The position numbers and the translations under genes are program-made. Of a stretch of DNA of 64,000 nucleotides, positions 45,299 to 57,348 are shown in pieces. Positions within the stretch are counted from its first letter, which is position 1; each line of letters begins with the position of its first letter. The DNA is from Anaeramoeba flamelloides (Eukaryota; Metamonada; Anaeramoebidae), in NCBI GenBank assembly GCA_027625915.1, contig JANTQA010000042.1:5096001-5160000 (forward strand), written 5' to 3'. Below the pieces are notes generated by a model that was given only the letters and a program-made list of their open reading frames with translations, did no database searches and was not told where the DNA came from.

Positions 45299-46012
45299 AT
45301 GTCTTTAGATTTTGGAGTTCTTGTATACGAAGGAGAAGAAGACGAAACCGAAAGCGAGGAAGAAATAACAAACGAAAATAAAAATGAGGTAGAAAACAAG
45401 ATTCAAACCAAAAAAGGTGCTGATCAAGAAACTAAAAAAAAGAAGAAAAAAAAAAAAAAACATAACAAACAAAATGGGAAATTGAAAAAAGAAAAAGATC
45501 AAAATTCCGAAAAAGAAAACGAAAAAGAAAAAGAAAAAGAACAAATGCAAGAAAAAAAAACCTCAAAAAAATCCAAAAAACACAAAACCAAGAAGAAGAA
45601 ACCAAAGAATAAAAACACAAAAGAAGTGACTCCAAAAGGATCTGATAGCACCGAAAAAAAACAAGCATCGCTTGCCAAAAAAAGTTATCAATTTTTTGGA
45701 TCTTTATTAACACAACCAGAAAAAACTAAAAAAAAAGAGAAGCAAATTAACAAACAGCTAGACTCTGGAACAAAAAAGTTTGTGTCAACACTAAATTCCA
45801 TTCAAAGCGAATGGAAATCAATGACTGACAAAGAAGCGATCCAGGTTGACCACCACATGAATATCATTTCATCTTCGATCTCGAAAACAGTCAATACAGC
45901 CCAAGACTACTTGAGAGAGATTACAAACACTAACATTAAAATTGAAGGTATGATCACTTCAATTAGTCAATTAACTGATTCACTTAACCTAACAGTGATT
46001 AGTAATAAATAA
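45299..46012 (+). CDS. Lysine-rich charged protein with C-terminal helical region, function unknown
   Basis: A single exon of 237 residues. An acidic N-terminus (EGEEDETESEEEIT, residues 12-25) is followed by a long Lys/Glu-rich low-complexity stretch (about 30-150) with several basic clusters that could serve as nuclear localisation signals. A more regular region from about 155 to 232 (KFVSTLNSIQSEWKSMTD, then HHMNIISSSISKTVNTAQDY and SISQLTDSLNL) is probably amphipathic helix or coiled coil. The C-terminal pattern resembles small coiled-coil subunits of vesicle or lysosome-positioning complexes, but I cannot name one. The clean ATG, the uninterrupted frame and the balanced C-terminal composition support a real gene. 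Confidence 0.7.
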   Translation: MSLDFGVLVYEGEEDETESEEEITNENKNEVENKIQTKKGADQETKKKKKKKKKHNKQNGKLKKEKDQNSEKENEKEKEKEQMQEKKTSKKSKKHKTKKKKPKNKNTKEVTPKGSDSTEKKQASLAKKSYQFFGSLLTQPEKTKKKEKQINKQLDSGTKKFVSTLNSIQSEWKSMTDKEAIQVDHHMNIISSSISKTVNTAQDYLREITNTNIKIEGMITSISQLTDSLNLTVISNK

Positions 46013-49000
46013 ACAAATATTCCTTTTTCCAAAATATTGTTCTGAATTCTTCATTTATATATTATCTTTCAATTGATCCTCAGTTTGTAAATTTTAATGA
46101 AGTTTTTTTCTCTTTGTTGTCAGTATTTAAATTATAATATTGGACCCAATCAAAATTATACGTTGTTGATTTGTAAAGAAATGAAAAATGAACAATTTAG
46201 ATTAAAAAATATCAAAAATAATTTTTATTTTTTTTTTATTGAATCATTTTGGTCTAAAAGATTTGATGTCAATACTACACATGCTAGAATTTTTAAAGAA
46301 ATCTAAAGCCAAAAAACTTTTATTAATATTAAAATATTTAAAAAATTGTTTTGTTCATTTTCTATTTTTCTATTCTTGGGGCTACAACAAACAAACAGTT
46401 TTTAATCAAAAATATTTTTAAGAACAACTAAATTTACATTATTTCTCAACATTTAAATCTATTAAATCTTTATTGGGACTTAATTCAATAAAGAGCAGCA
46501 AAATTTAAAAAAGGAAAATCAAATAAAAATTCTAGAATATTTATTGAATTTATCAATATGATTTGACAATTTTTTTCATGAATGGTAAATTTAAATATTG
46601 ATCATAATAAAAAAATTTTTTCAAAGATACTAATTTTTTTGAAAAAATATTAAAATGTTAGGATGTCAATATGTGACCATTTTTATAATTTTCAAAAAAA
46701 AAACCTCTTTTAGGATTTATACCAAATTAAAGAAATTTTAGTGGTATATGCTGATCTACAGACTAATTCTTATTAATTCAGTAAAAAGACAAAAAATCAA
46801 AAGTAAGCCAATAATATCTAAAATTATTAGAACAAAAATAAAAAACAACATTAGATAAATATTTGTTTATATTTTTTTTTTTCAATGATATTCCTAGTTT
46901 AAACCTTTTTAAGAATTTTTAATCCTTTCATTTTCACAAATTAATAAAATTTCTACCTCCAAGATATCTTTTACTTATTAGAACCTAAAATCACATAATT
47001 ACCTTTGGTATAAAATTTATAATTATAATTTATATGAAATAATTACAAGATATAGAATTTATAAAAAATTGTCTTTGAAAAATAATTTCTGAATTAAAAA
47101 ATGCATAGAAATTACAAAAATAAAACAACTTTAAAAATATATTTCAAAATTTGAAAAAATTTTCTTATTTTTGTGATATTATTTTTTCAATCGAAATTTC
47201 CCCAAAAGAAATTATTAATATTTTTTTTTTCTAAACATTATAAAAATCTTATTTTTAATAATGAAAACAGACCATTAATTACTGTGATTTTTTTTAGGTC
47301 TCTTTGCAAAAACACAATTATCTTAAATTCTTTAATAAATAATGTATTCAAAGCCTATGATATTTGACTATCATATAGGAAAGATAATAGGTAAGTGAAT
47401 TACCACTTAATAGAAAAATCGATTTTTTGTTCGAAAATAATGTTATATATAATTATAGTCTTGAAAAAAAAAATACCAGAAATGAAAAACACTCAAATAA
47501 GATTATTAATTGATAATATTGTGAAAATTTTTGTAAGTAACTTCTTTTATTTAAAATTAAATCTTATTAATAACTAACCATTTTTTTTATGAACTCAGTA
47601 ATTAACTTACCTAAATGTCATTAAAGCGGAATATCTATAGAATACTCAGGTAATTGTTTGATACCAAAGCATATCCACCTTTTTTTTTGAAATAACATTA
47701 AAGTTTTATAGAGATTATTTATGAAATTGAAAATGATAATTTTTATTAGTCTTATTTGATTAATTGAATATTGAGTTGAACTAATATAATTAAATTAATC
47801 ATCACAATAATAAAAATGTTGATTATAATTTTAAAAGTTTGATTCGTCAATAAAAAATTTTTTTCAGCAATTACCAACAATTATTACCATATTTAAATAT
47901 TAAAAATCTTGGAGTGTATTATTTACACGTGATGTATTTCTTTTAATACTAGACAGATAATTATTCAAAAATTTGATTTTTTTTCATTATAGAATTTTAA
48001 ATTTTTTTCAACATATATATTTTTAAATTTAAATTTAAACAATAAACAATTACAATAAGATTAACCATTTTTTTTTTTTTGATTATTAATTGATTTTTAA
48101 TTTTGTACTTTTTAAAATCTCAACATAATCCAATAATATTTTTTAATAAGAAACCAAATAAAAAAATATTTTTTTAAAAAAAATGAAATTAACTTAGATT
48201 TACAAAATCTTATAACATCCCTTTTCAAATGATTACCAACCCAAAAAAACTGCTTATGAAGAGTATTAGATTATCTTCTAATAATATTTAAAAATTTATT
48301 TTTTTTTAATCGTTTTAAATTTTATAGTTGATTACTTTATCCCTTAAAAAACAATTTATTGTTCTAATTCGAAAGTATCAAATGATCTCTTTTACAACTT
48401 TTTTTTATTGTTTTTTTTTAATTATTTCAAAAACTTTAATGAATTTATTATAAATTATTCATATTAAACTTTTAATTTTAATATAAATCAAATTTATTTA
48501 TTTTCTACTATAATTCACTATGTTATACAATTTTATCTTTAGAAAAAGGAAAAATTTCTCAATAATAGATTTTTAAAATTATTTATAATAAAAATAACAA
48601 AATTATTTAATAGTTATTAGTTATAAATTAATGTATTGTTTTTTAGATGACTAAAACAAATTCTAAAAATATTTTAAACAATTTAAACAAGTGAAAAAAA
48701 TAATAATAATACATTTTAGATTAATTTGGAAATAATTTTGATTTAACAAACTATTTTATTTTTTTTCCTTTTCTGTTCCGTTCTCTTTTCTATTTTTTCT
48801 ATTTAAATAATCCACTTCTTTAGATAGATAATTTATTTCCAATTATTTACTGAAAGCCAAAGTCTGGTTTAGAGAATACATAAATAAAATGCATTTGTTT
48901 GATGATATCTTAAATTTTGATTGATCAGTGATTATTGGTAAAATTTTAACATATTTGTCAAATCATTTTTTTGTTGAGTTCCTTTCATCATTTTGAACGA

Positions 49001-49769
49001 ATATCAATTTTTAATATTATAATTTTATATTTTAATCTTTTATTTGGATATACCTGGTTAAATATAAAAGTATTAATACTGAACAACATTTATTTAGTTT
49101 AATATTTTGTTTGGAAAAATAAAATTAATTAGGTGTTTTTATTTTCTCTATTTCTAGTGTAGTCTATGAGAAAAATTTAGGAATGGGGTTTATAAAAAAA
49201 GTTAAAATTAAAAAAATTAAATAAAATAGAAATCTTTGAAAAAAAAAAATGCAAAAATAGAGAATTATTTTTGTGTTTCCAAGATAATTTACAAAAATAC
49301 ATTCGCATAACTAATTTATCTATGAAATATTTCAACCTTTCTTATAATTAAAAGTCTCATGAATACCAACAAGATAAATAAAAATATTATATACCAATAT
49401 CATTTTAAATCTACAAATTTAAACAATACAAAATTTATGTAAATAAGAGTTACAAAGGGATATATTTTTATTTTTTTGTAATTTTTTTTTCCAAACCTTT
49501 TTTGAAAACATTATAAAACATTAAAAAAGATACTATATTTATCAGATATTATTGTTTGAGTATTTAAATTAAAACCACTGGATCTTACAACCACCTTACC
49601 AAACATTAAAGGTAAACACGGGATTTTGAAATATCCTTAGGATTAAGAAAAAGTAAAAAGTAAAAAGTAAAAAATTAAACAAAAGTCTTAAATTGAAAAT
49701 CTATATGTGTGTATTTATAAGTATAATCAAATTAATAAATAATCATAAAAAAAAAAAAAAAAAAAATAA
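46013..49769. other. 3.8 kb AT-rich intergenic region
   Basis: Extremely AT-rich. Several 60-70 codon frames (46.1-46.4 and 47.2-47.6 kb) are rich in Phe, Lys, Asn and Ile and look like composition artefacts. No repeat family or gene is recognised. Confidence 0.45.
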
Positions 49770-52571
49770 TTAAATAATTATTTCGTTATTTAGATGTGAT
49801 TCTGAAGTAATTTTAATAAAAACTTCTTCTAAAGTTGTTTGGGAAATACCCCAATCAGTTATATTGTATTTTTTTGAATTTTCGCGCAAGTTGTTAAAGA
49901 AATTTGAAAATGTAATTGATTTTTTTGGGATCGAGATATTATAAAAACCCGAAATGGAGTTCATAATTTTCATTTTTGGCACCAAAGTTTTGATAAAATC
50001 TGTAGCAAGTTTTTCATTTTCCGCTGCTCCAACTTTCATAGCAAGCTTGTAAATTTTGCCGTAATGTGATTTTAATTGTTGCGATGTTCCGATGGTATGC
50101 AATTTTCCAGAATTCAAAATCCCGATGCGATCTGATAACGCTTCAGCTTCTTCCATGGAGTGGGTAGTTAAAATGATTGAAGTTCCAGATCCAGAGCCTT
50201 TGATTGTATTCAAGATATCCCAAATGTCTCTTTTACTTTTGGGGTCTAGGCCCGTGGTTGGTTCATCTAAATAGAGAATTTTCGGTTGAACGATGATCGC
50301 GCACCCTACAGACATCCTTCGCTTCATGCCGCCAGAATACTCCTTGATCTTTTTTTTACGATCTCCATAGAGGCCAGTCTCATTCAAGGTCTTTGCTACG
50401 AGGTCTTTGAGCTCTTGTCCCCTGAAGCCATGGATTTTTGCATAAAATTCCAAGGTTTCTTGCCCATTCAAATCATCCCATAGCCGGTCTTCTTGGGTGC
50501 ATATACCCGTAAAGGTATGGATGATTTCGGATTCCTTATTGTTGTCATGGCCACAGATCATTATCTTCCCTTTTGTCTGTCGATAGAGCCCCGATAAGAT
50601 ATTGATAAGAGTTGTTTTGCCAGCACCGTTTGGCCCCAATAGGCCAAAGCACTCGCCTTTTTTAATCCCTAAATACAAATCGTCGAGAGCGGTTTTGTCC
50701 GGGTTATTGTCCATCCCTTTATATACTTTTGATGCACCATAAATGTTTATATTATTGTTTTTTAATTGACTTTTGTTTAAGATCCTTTTTTTTTCTTTGA
50801 AGACGACCTTTTGGTTATATTCATAATTTTCATTTTTTTTTTTGTTTTTCTTTGGATCGTGAATATCAATGGAAGCCAGCTGATCACTTGAAAAAGACAA
50901 GGAAGAAGAAAAAATGTCTTTATTGATTGCTTTAATTTTTTTATCAGTGAAGGTGTCTAAATTTGAGAGGATTGCGCTGTCGTGACTCAATTGGGAATCA
51001 TCATGTGTGGTATCCGTGATGCCGCCTTCATTCCCGTTCTCATCCTCACTGTCACTGCCACTGCCACTGTCACTGTTGCTGACACCATCAATGTCACTAT
51101 TCCCAGCCTTCTGGTTAATATTCAAATTTTTTTCTTTCCTTTTCTTTCTCATTTTTTTGAAAAAATTGACAAAAAAGAAAAAATTCTTATTTCTTCCGTT
51201 GATTGGAGGCATTGCATTCCAGAAATAATAAGCCAAAGCAAACAACACAATGGACTCAATGAATAGAATGAAAAACACAGAGCCAACATTACCTAAATCC
51301 AAATTCAAGTCAGACAGCTTTACACCAAAATTGCCATTCGACGAAGCCTTGGAAAGCAAGGTTAAACCATTATACAGAGAGATTGAGGGTACAAATTGAA
51401 CCAAGGTAAGGGCCGTTTTGTGTGTGTAAATGTCCATTTTTTCAAAGACCTGCTGCCACAGCTGTGGTATACCTGCAAGAATTGTAATCATAAAGATATT
51501 GATAAAGACACGACCATTTTTTTGCGTTTTGAAAAACGTTGAAGAAACGATGCTTAAAGGGATGAGAACATTGCCCCAAATGATGATCAAAAAAAACAGC
51601 ACCCAAAAGCTGTTGTTTGTGAAAAAGGACAGCCGAAAGCAATACCCTGCGATCAAAAAGAGCGTGCAATACAGCAAATAGAGGCCAAAACTATAGCAAT
51701 AATGGACAAGCCAATACACTTTCGATTTGAGACCCATCATATACATCATGCTAATGATCTTCGCCTCCTTGTCGGCGACGATCACTAGAAAGAAATAGCT
51801 GAACAGGATATGGAAGATGATGAGAATTAGGCTCTGCTGCACCAATTCCACCAAATTAATTTTCTGTTGCTTTTTCAATTTGGGGAACACCTTCAGGCCC
51901 ATTCGAAGGTCGTGTGTTGCGCTACCTGACTTTGACGCCATCTTCTTAAAGGCAGATCTGAAAAAGGTGTTAACTGCCGTCGGCAAGAATAACGTCGATC
52001 CTTTCTGCCCGTAGAAGGAGAAACTTTCGCCTTCGATGTTTGTGAACGGATGCGTGCTGTTGTAGTAAATGCTGAAGTGGGCTTTGCTATTGTCACTCGT
52101 CTCAGTCCCATTGAGCACGAGGCTTTCAAAGTGATAACCAAAATTCGAGGGTTGTTGATCATTAAAAAATGATTTGAAATAATAGTCATCCATCTTGCTT
52201 TGATCACCCACTTCGCCTAGATTCGCTTTAATAAACGTTGGGGACTTGGGATCTCCTTTTTCTTCATATACAAATTTTTCAATAATTGGTACCAAATCGG
52301 TTTTGAACGTTGACGCTTGGCCACTTTCGGAATAAAGAATCTTCTTTTCAGTGAGAAAATCAAACCCAAATTTTGGTGGATTCTTCTGAGCATCACCATC
52401 GAAAGTTAAATATTTGTTCCCGATCAGCTGGACAAGAAAAATCCCAAACAACACATAGACAGCCATAAACAGTAAACAAAAATTACCCGCCTTGTGCTTA
52501 TTCATTATTCGTAAATTCTTTTGCAATAATGCAAAGAATTGATACTTGATTGCCACTGGTTGCTTTTTCAT
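49770..52571 (-). CDS. ABCA-type half transporter (one membrane domain plus one ATPase domain)
   Basis: A single exon of 933 residues. TM1 is at about 31-50 (FCLLFMAVYVLFGIFLVQLI), then a large external loop (51-240) with NGT and NST glycosylation sites, then about six membrane segments between 240 and 455. A low-complexity acidic Ser/Asp linker (490-535) leads to the nucleotide-binding domain: Walker A GPNGAGKT 646-653, Q-loop CTQ near 692, signature YSGGM 745-749, Walker B ILYLDEP 765-771, His804. The TM-then-ATPase order and the signature fit subfamily A, which moves lipids in animals and amoebae. The substrate here is unknown. As a half transporter it would need to dimerise. Coding DNA around 51.9-52.3 kb is much GC-richer than the surroundings. 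ATG at 52571; the frame opens cleanly into ABCA-like sequence. Confidence 0.92.
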   Translation of the reverse strand: MKKQPVAIKYQFFALLQKNLRIMNKHKAGNFCLLFMAVYVLFGIFLVQLIGNKYLTFDGDAQKNPPKFGFDFLTEKKILYSESGQASTFKTDLVPIIEKFVYEEKGDPKSPTFIKANLGEVGDQSKMDDYYFKSFFNDQQPSNFGYHFESLVLNGTETSDNSKAHFSIYYNSTHPFTNIEGESFSFYGQKGSTLFLPTAVNTFFRSAFKKMASKSGSATHDLRMGLKVFPKLKKQQKINLVELVQQSLILIIFHILFSYFFLVIVADKEAKIISMMYMMGLKSKVYWLVHYCYSFGLYLLYCTLFLIAGYCFRLSFFTNNSFWVLFFLIIIWGNVLIPLSIVSSTFFKTQKNGRVFINIFMITILAGIPQLWQQVFEKMDIYTHKTALTLVQFVPSISLYNGLTLLSKASSNGNFGVKLSDLNLDLGNVGSVFFILFIESIVLFALAYYFWNAMPPINGRNKNFFFFVNFFKKMRKKRKEKNLNINQKAGNSDIDGVSNSDSGSGSDSEDENGNEGGITDTTHDDSQLSHDSAILSNLDTFTDKKIKAINKDIFSSSLSFSSDQLASIDIHDPKKNKKKNENYEYNQKVVFKEKKRILNKSQLKNNNINIYGASKVYKGMDNNPDKTALDDLYLGIKKGECFGLLGPNGAGKTTLINILSGLYRQTKGKIMICGHDNNKESEIIHTFTGICTQEDRLWDDLNGQETLEFYAKIHGFRGQELKDLVAKTLNETGLYGDRKKKIKEYSGGMKRRMSVGCAIIVQPKILYLDEPTTGLDPKSKRDIWDILNTIKGSGSGTSIILTTHSMEEAEALSDRIGILNSGKLHTIGTSQQLKSHYGKIYKLAMKVGAAENEKLATDFIKTLVPKMKIMNSISGFYNISIPKKSITFSNFFNNLRENSKKYNITDWGISQTTLEEVFIKITSESHLNNEIII

Positions 52572-55410
52572 TTTTTTAGTAAATTTTCAAGGATCTTCTT
52601 GTTTGATGGTATTCTGAAAAATAAATGTTTTTTTATTTCCTTTTTTTTTTTGGTTCGCTTGTTTGTTTGTGTTTTTTGTTTTGCAGAGAGAACTTTGTTG
52701 AAAATTAAACATACCCTGATCTCAAAAGATGAAAATTAAATACTTGAAAACATTTCAATCGAGATTTAAAATATTAGAAAAATGAATAAGATGGGTTTGT
52801 GAGGCATTTAGTCTTTCCTTCCTGGTTCTTTATTCTTCAAACCTAAAAAAAACAAAAATTTTTTAAAAATCAGAATTTGAGACCAGTAACTGATCTTCAG
52901 ACAAAATAATTAACCTAACACAAACTAAACTACAATTCCCTGTGATAGAATACTCTCTGTTTTGATTTTTTAAAGATTACTAAACCATTATTTTGGAAAC
53001 ATCTGATTAACGAAAAACTATTTTTTAGATTTTTGAATTAAAACAAGCGGTTAGGTTAAAATTTAGTAAAAACTCTTTTGTTTTGTTTGGTTTGTAAATA
53101 ACCTATCATTACTTTCTGAAATATTGAGTTTTGCCAAGTAAAAAAATAAATATTGCAAAGAATTGGTTGTTGAGTTTTGTGGATGTTACTTTTTTAGATA
53201 TTTACATTTTTCAATTCAGAATATTTCTATCATTTCGTTTTTTTGTTTCATCTAAAATGTACCATTACAAACACAAATTTACAAAATACAAAAGTACCAA
53301 ATAATAAAATAGAAAGCACAAAAAAATCAATTTATTTGAAAACTTGATGACAAAAATGGGAAAATGAAAATAAAAAGGATTTTAAAATTTTTTCCTATTA
53401 TTTACTCAAATAACATTTAGGTATCTCCAAATATGATTTGCGAATAGTACCTTTATAACGAACAACATATTTGTTGACTTAAAAGGCTATTGAGAAAGTG
53501 ATCTTGTTTAAATTTTAGATTTAGGTTTTTTTGGAAATTTGTGTAATACTAATTTCATTATTTTAATTCGAAATTTTTTCTCAAGAGTTTTGAAAACAAA
53601 ATTCTTAATATGTTGGGAACTTTTATCTTTACTGATATTTGAGTATTAAATGGGAAAAAGTTTCGCTTCCTGTTCAATTTCATATTCAAGACAAATCCAC
53701 AAATTACTACCTACTATTTTGAAAACTCTATTTATAAAAAATAATGTGGAAAGGAAGTGAATATTCTTTCCCATTTATAATCCAAATATCAGTATTTCAA
53801 AATATTTGGGAGTTATACCAAGGGCAACAATATCCTTGAAAATATAGTGGAATGTACTAGAAGTACATAAAAAAAAGATTAATTTTAAAATTGTCAGGGA
53901 ATCTTTGAAAATTTTGGTAGATCAATAAAGGTTTTTTTTTATTATGTTTTTTTATGGGAATACCCTTGTACAAATCATTTGTTATCATTGTTTTAAGAGG
54001 AAATAATATTTTTTTTTTCAATATAGAATTCTTTTAATAAAACTTTCAACCCAATAAGTATGTTGTGAGGTGAAATTGGGGAAGATTGAGTACTTAATAA
54101 AAATTAATCAAAATCAATAATAAATCAACATTTACCAATTGATGATTATAACAACAGAGTCAAAATAAGATAGTCAAAACTTCTTGAGTAAAAATATTGA
54201 AAAACTTCACCTAAAAACCACAAAAAATATTTAATATCTTAAGTGATGACGATATTAGAAGATATATTGTTTTTTATTAGTTCATAACGGGAGACTAAAA
54301 AATCATATTTATTCAAAAACTCACGATTGTTTTAAAAAATAAATTAAAAAAATTCTTAGAATAAAAAATAAATAATTTTTTTTCCTACAAATCAAAAAAC
54401 TGATTTAGTAAAAGGAATGAGTGGTTTCGTAAATTAAAATAGTGGGTGAAGAATTATTGAGACATAATATAATTTATTCTGATACAAAATAGTTATTATT
54501 AAACGGAAAAAATAATAAACACCAAAAAAATGGTATCAAGGAATAAAACACATTAATATTGAGTTTAGGTTTAATTTTAAATATTATTACGAAAAAAATA
54601 AAAATAGAGTTCATTTAACAAAAATTATCAAAAATAATCAAAATCTTAGAAAACAATTATAGTAATCATTATCAAGAAATTCAATAAAAACTTGGAAATA
54701 AGATTTTTAAAAAATAATAAGATTTATGTGATTTTATTAAAAAAATATTATAAATATTTGTGAAAATCAAAGTAAAATTGTCTTAGAATAGATTTCTGAT
54801 TGAATAAAATACTAAAAAAATTACACAATCGAAGATTTTAACAAAATTTATTTTGACAAAAATAACCCAAAAAATATAATTAATTAATAATGTTTTATTT
54901 TTTTTTAAAAAAAAAAATTCAACATTTTTTTTATTAGATTAATAGACTATAGAAGAATTTTTTTTTTTTTAAAGGAAACTTTTTATTTATTCATAAAGTT
55001 GGAAATTGTGGTTAATTCCATTAAATTATTAATATATCAGAACTAATAACATAAAAAAATGATATTTTTATTAAAATGATTTATTAAAAAAAGAGAAGAA
55101 TCTCGGTTTTTCAGATGATATTCCCTATCAATATATTAAAAAAAATTAGATAAAAAATACCCAAATTAATATTCTAAATTTATCATTCGAACACAAAAAT
55201 TAAATAATTAATACATAAGTTCCAACAGTATTATTTTTTTAATTTTTTTACTTTCAAGATTTATTCAATAATTATGAACCTAAAAGCCCTAAGATTGATT
55301 ATATTTTTGTTTCTTTTTTCTAAATTGTATTTAAAATAAATATATGTCCAATATTATATAATAATTTTATAAATAATATCTTAAATAATAATCATTTAAA
55401 ACTGAAAATA
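52572..55410. other. Intergenic region upstream of the transporter
   Basis: It holds the promoter side of the minus-strand transporter. Degenerate family G motifs occur at about 53380-53800 (TTTCCCATTTATAATCCAAAT and similar). The rest is AT-rich, with no gene seen. Confidence 0.45.
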
Positions 55411-55655
55411 TTAGAGGTTTTGATGATAACATGCTAATATTCATGATAAAGTTACAAAAATCGCGATAATTTCCATCAAATCGCGATACTATTAGAAAAT
55501 CGAGATAATATAAAATTGCGATAATTATATAAAATCGCAATAAATGCCAAAAATATCGCGATTAAAAAGTAATCGCGATAAAATAGTTGATGGTTTTTTC
55601 GGTTAATTGAGAAATATTTTAACAAAAAAAATTTTTTTGATCAAAAAATAGCTTA

Positions 55656-57348
55656 CAGTCAAATCTAAAACCCGGAAATTTCTGAAACCCGGTAATTCCA
55701 TTTTTCTGATCAATTGTAAATATTAGTAAAAAGTCAAAAATATACTCCCATTTTACAGACAAATAATCAAATTACCCAGCAACTTATAACCGTTCCAATT
55801 GGGGTATTAGTTAAATATTCTGAATCCATCATTTTTAACTCTTTGGTAAATTCAGAAATCAAAAAAATCCAAAATTTGTAAAATTAATTGAGAACATTAC
55901 TGAAAATGAAAATCCACTTTTGATTTTAAATTTTGAAATAAAAAACATTTTCATACTTTTTAAAATATTTAAAAGACTTTGAATTTGAGAGAGGTGTTTG
56001 ATTATTGTAAATTTTCATGAAATTATGAAAACCATTTTGTCAAAAAATAAATCCACTAAGGTTCCCAATAGCAATTTAAAATTTTGAAAAAATTATTAAA
56101 AGAAAGTTTTAAAGTAAATAAAACTCTTATTTCATAAATGCAATAACAAAATAATTCTTATAAAGATGATTCCTAATAAATTTAGAATTTACCATTGTGA
56201 AAAAAATTTGGGTCATTAAAAAAAATTGGGTCAGTCAAAAATTTGTTTTCGTTTTTTAAATAGTAAATATTAGCAAAATGATTTTTGATCAAAGTAAAAT
56301 TTTATGAACAAATCTTACATTTAATAAAAACCAAAGTCATTATCAATAATAATTTTCAAATGGGATATTAAATTGTTGCATTTGAACCTTTTAGAATTAC
56401 TGTGGAACTCTAAAAAACAAAATTTTACTTTTAATTGTAAACTTTACTAAAAATGTTAATTTTTTTTATTAGAAAACATTACAAGATCAAGTTAATTATT
56501 GTTTGGGAAGACCAAAAATTAATAACAGTTTTAAATTAAGGTTTGTCTATGAGGATTTTTAGAATTTAAATGGTTTCTGAAATCTTGATATTTCGGTATT
56601 TTGAAGTTTTGATTGTAAACATTAGTGGAAAACAACCTCTTTCGAAAAAATATCTTTTTTGGAAGAATTTATGATTCAATTTGGTTTAAAAGGATATTTA
56701 AGATTAACCGTGATAAATTTGCGTTTATTAACCATGATAAATATCTTATTGAATTAATAGATTTTAATATTTCCTATTAAATAGTTCTCTTATTTTTAGT
56801 AAAGTTTACAATTAAAAATAAATTTTTGTATTTTTGGAGTTCCACAGTAATTCTAAAAGGTTCAAATGCAACAATTTAATATTCCATTTGAAAATTATTA
56901 TTGATAATGACTTTGGTTTTTTATTAAATGTAAGATTTGTTCATAAAATTTTACTTTGATCAAAAAACCATTTTGCTAATATTTACTATTTAAAAAAACG
57001 AAAACAAATTTTTGACTGACCCAATTTTTTTTAATGACCCAAATTTTTTTCACAATGGTTATCTAAAGGGAAAATCGCAATAAATTTGATTTTCAATTTT
57101 CAGTCATGTTCTCAATTAATTTTACAAATCTTGGATTTTTTTGATTTCTGAATTTACCAAAGAGTTAAAATTAATGGATTCAGAATATTTAACTAATACC
57201 CCAATTGGAACGGTTATAAGTTGCTGGATAATTTGATTATTTGTCTGTAAAATGGGAGTATATTTTTGACTTTTTACTAATATTTACAATTGATCAGAAA
57301 AATGGAATTACCGGGTTTCAGAAATTTCCGGGTTTTAGATTTGACAGT
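55656..57348. mobile_element. Foldback transposon, family A/B, copy B, inside element C
   Basis: Arms of about 260 bp begin AGTCAAATCTAAAACCCGG on the left and CTGTCAAATCTAAAACCCGG (complement) on the right. They match copy A at 351-1572. TA flanks it at 55654-55655 and 57349-57350. The unique centre is inverted relative to copy A. Element D interrupts it. Confidence 0.85.
56192..57059. mobile_element. Foldback element D, innermost of the nest
   Basis: The ends CCATTGTGAAAAAAATTTGG are inverted, with long arms (about 56192-56460 and 56790-57059) that match closely. They also share GTCAGTCAAAAATTTGTTTT and TAGAATTACTGTGGA. TA stands on both sides (56190-56191, 57060-57061). Copy A has GAATTTATCTAAAGG uninterrupted at the matching place, so this is a clean insertion with a TA duplication. 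No protein is encoded. Confidence 0.88.

Noticed and set aside
46097-47577. Several 60-70 codon open frames
   Set aside because: They are dominated by Phe, Lys, Asn and Ile as expected from AT-rich noncoding DNA, with no splice context or homologue.
51007-51266. Plus-strand open frames within the transporter gene
   Set aside because: Antisense shadows of the Ser/Asp-rich linker of the ABC transporter.
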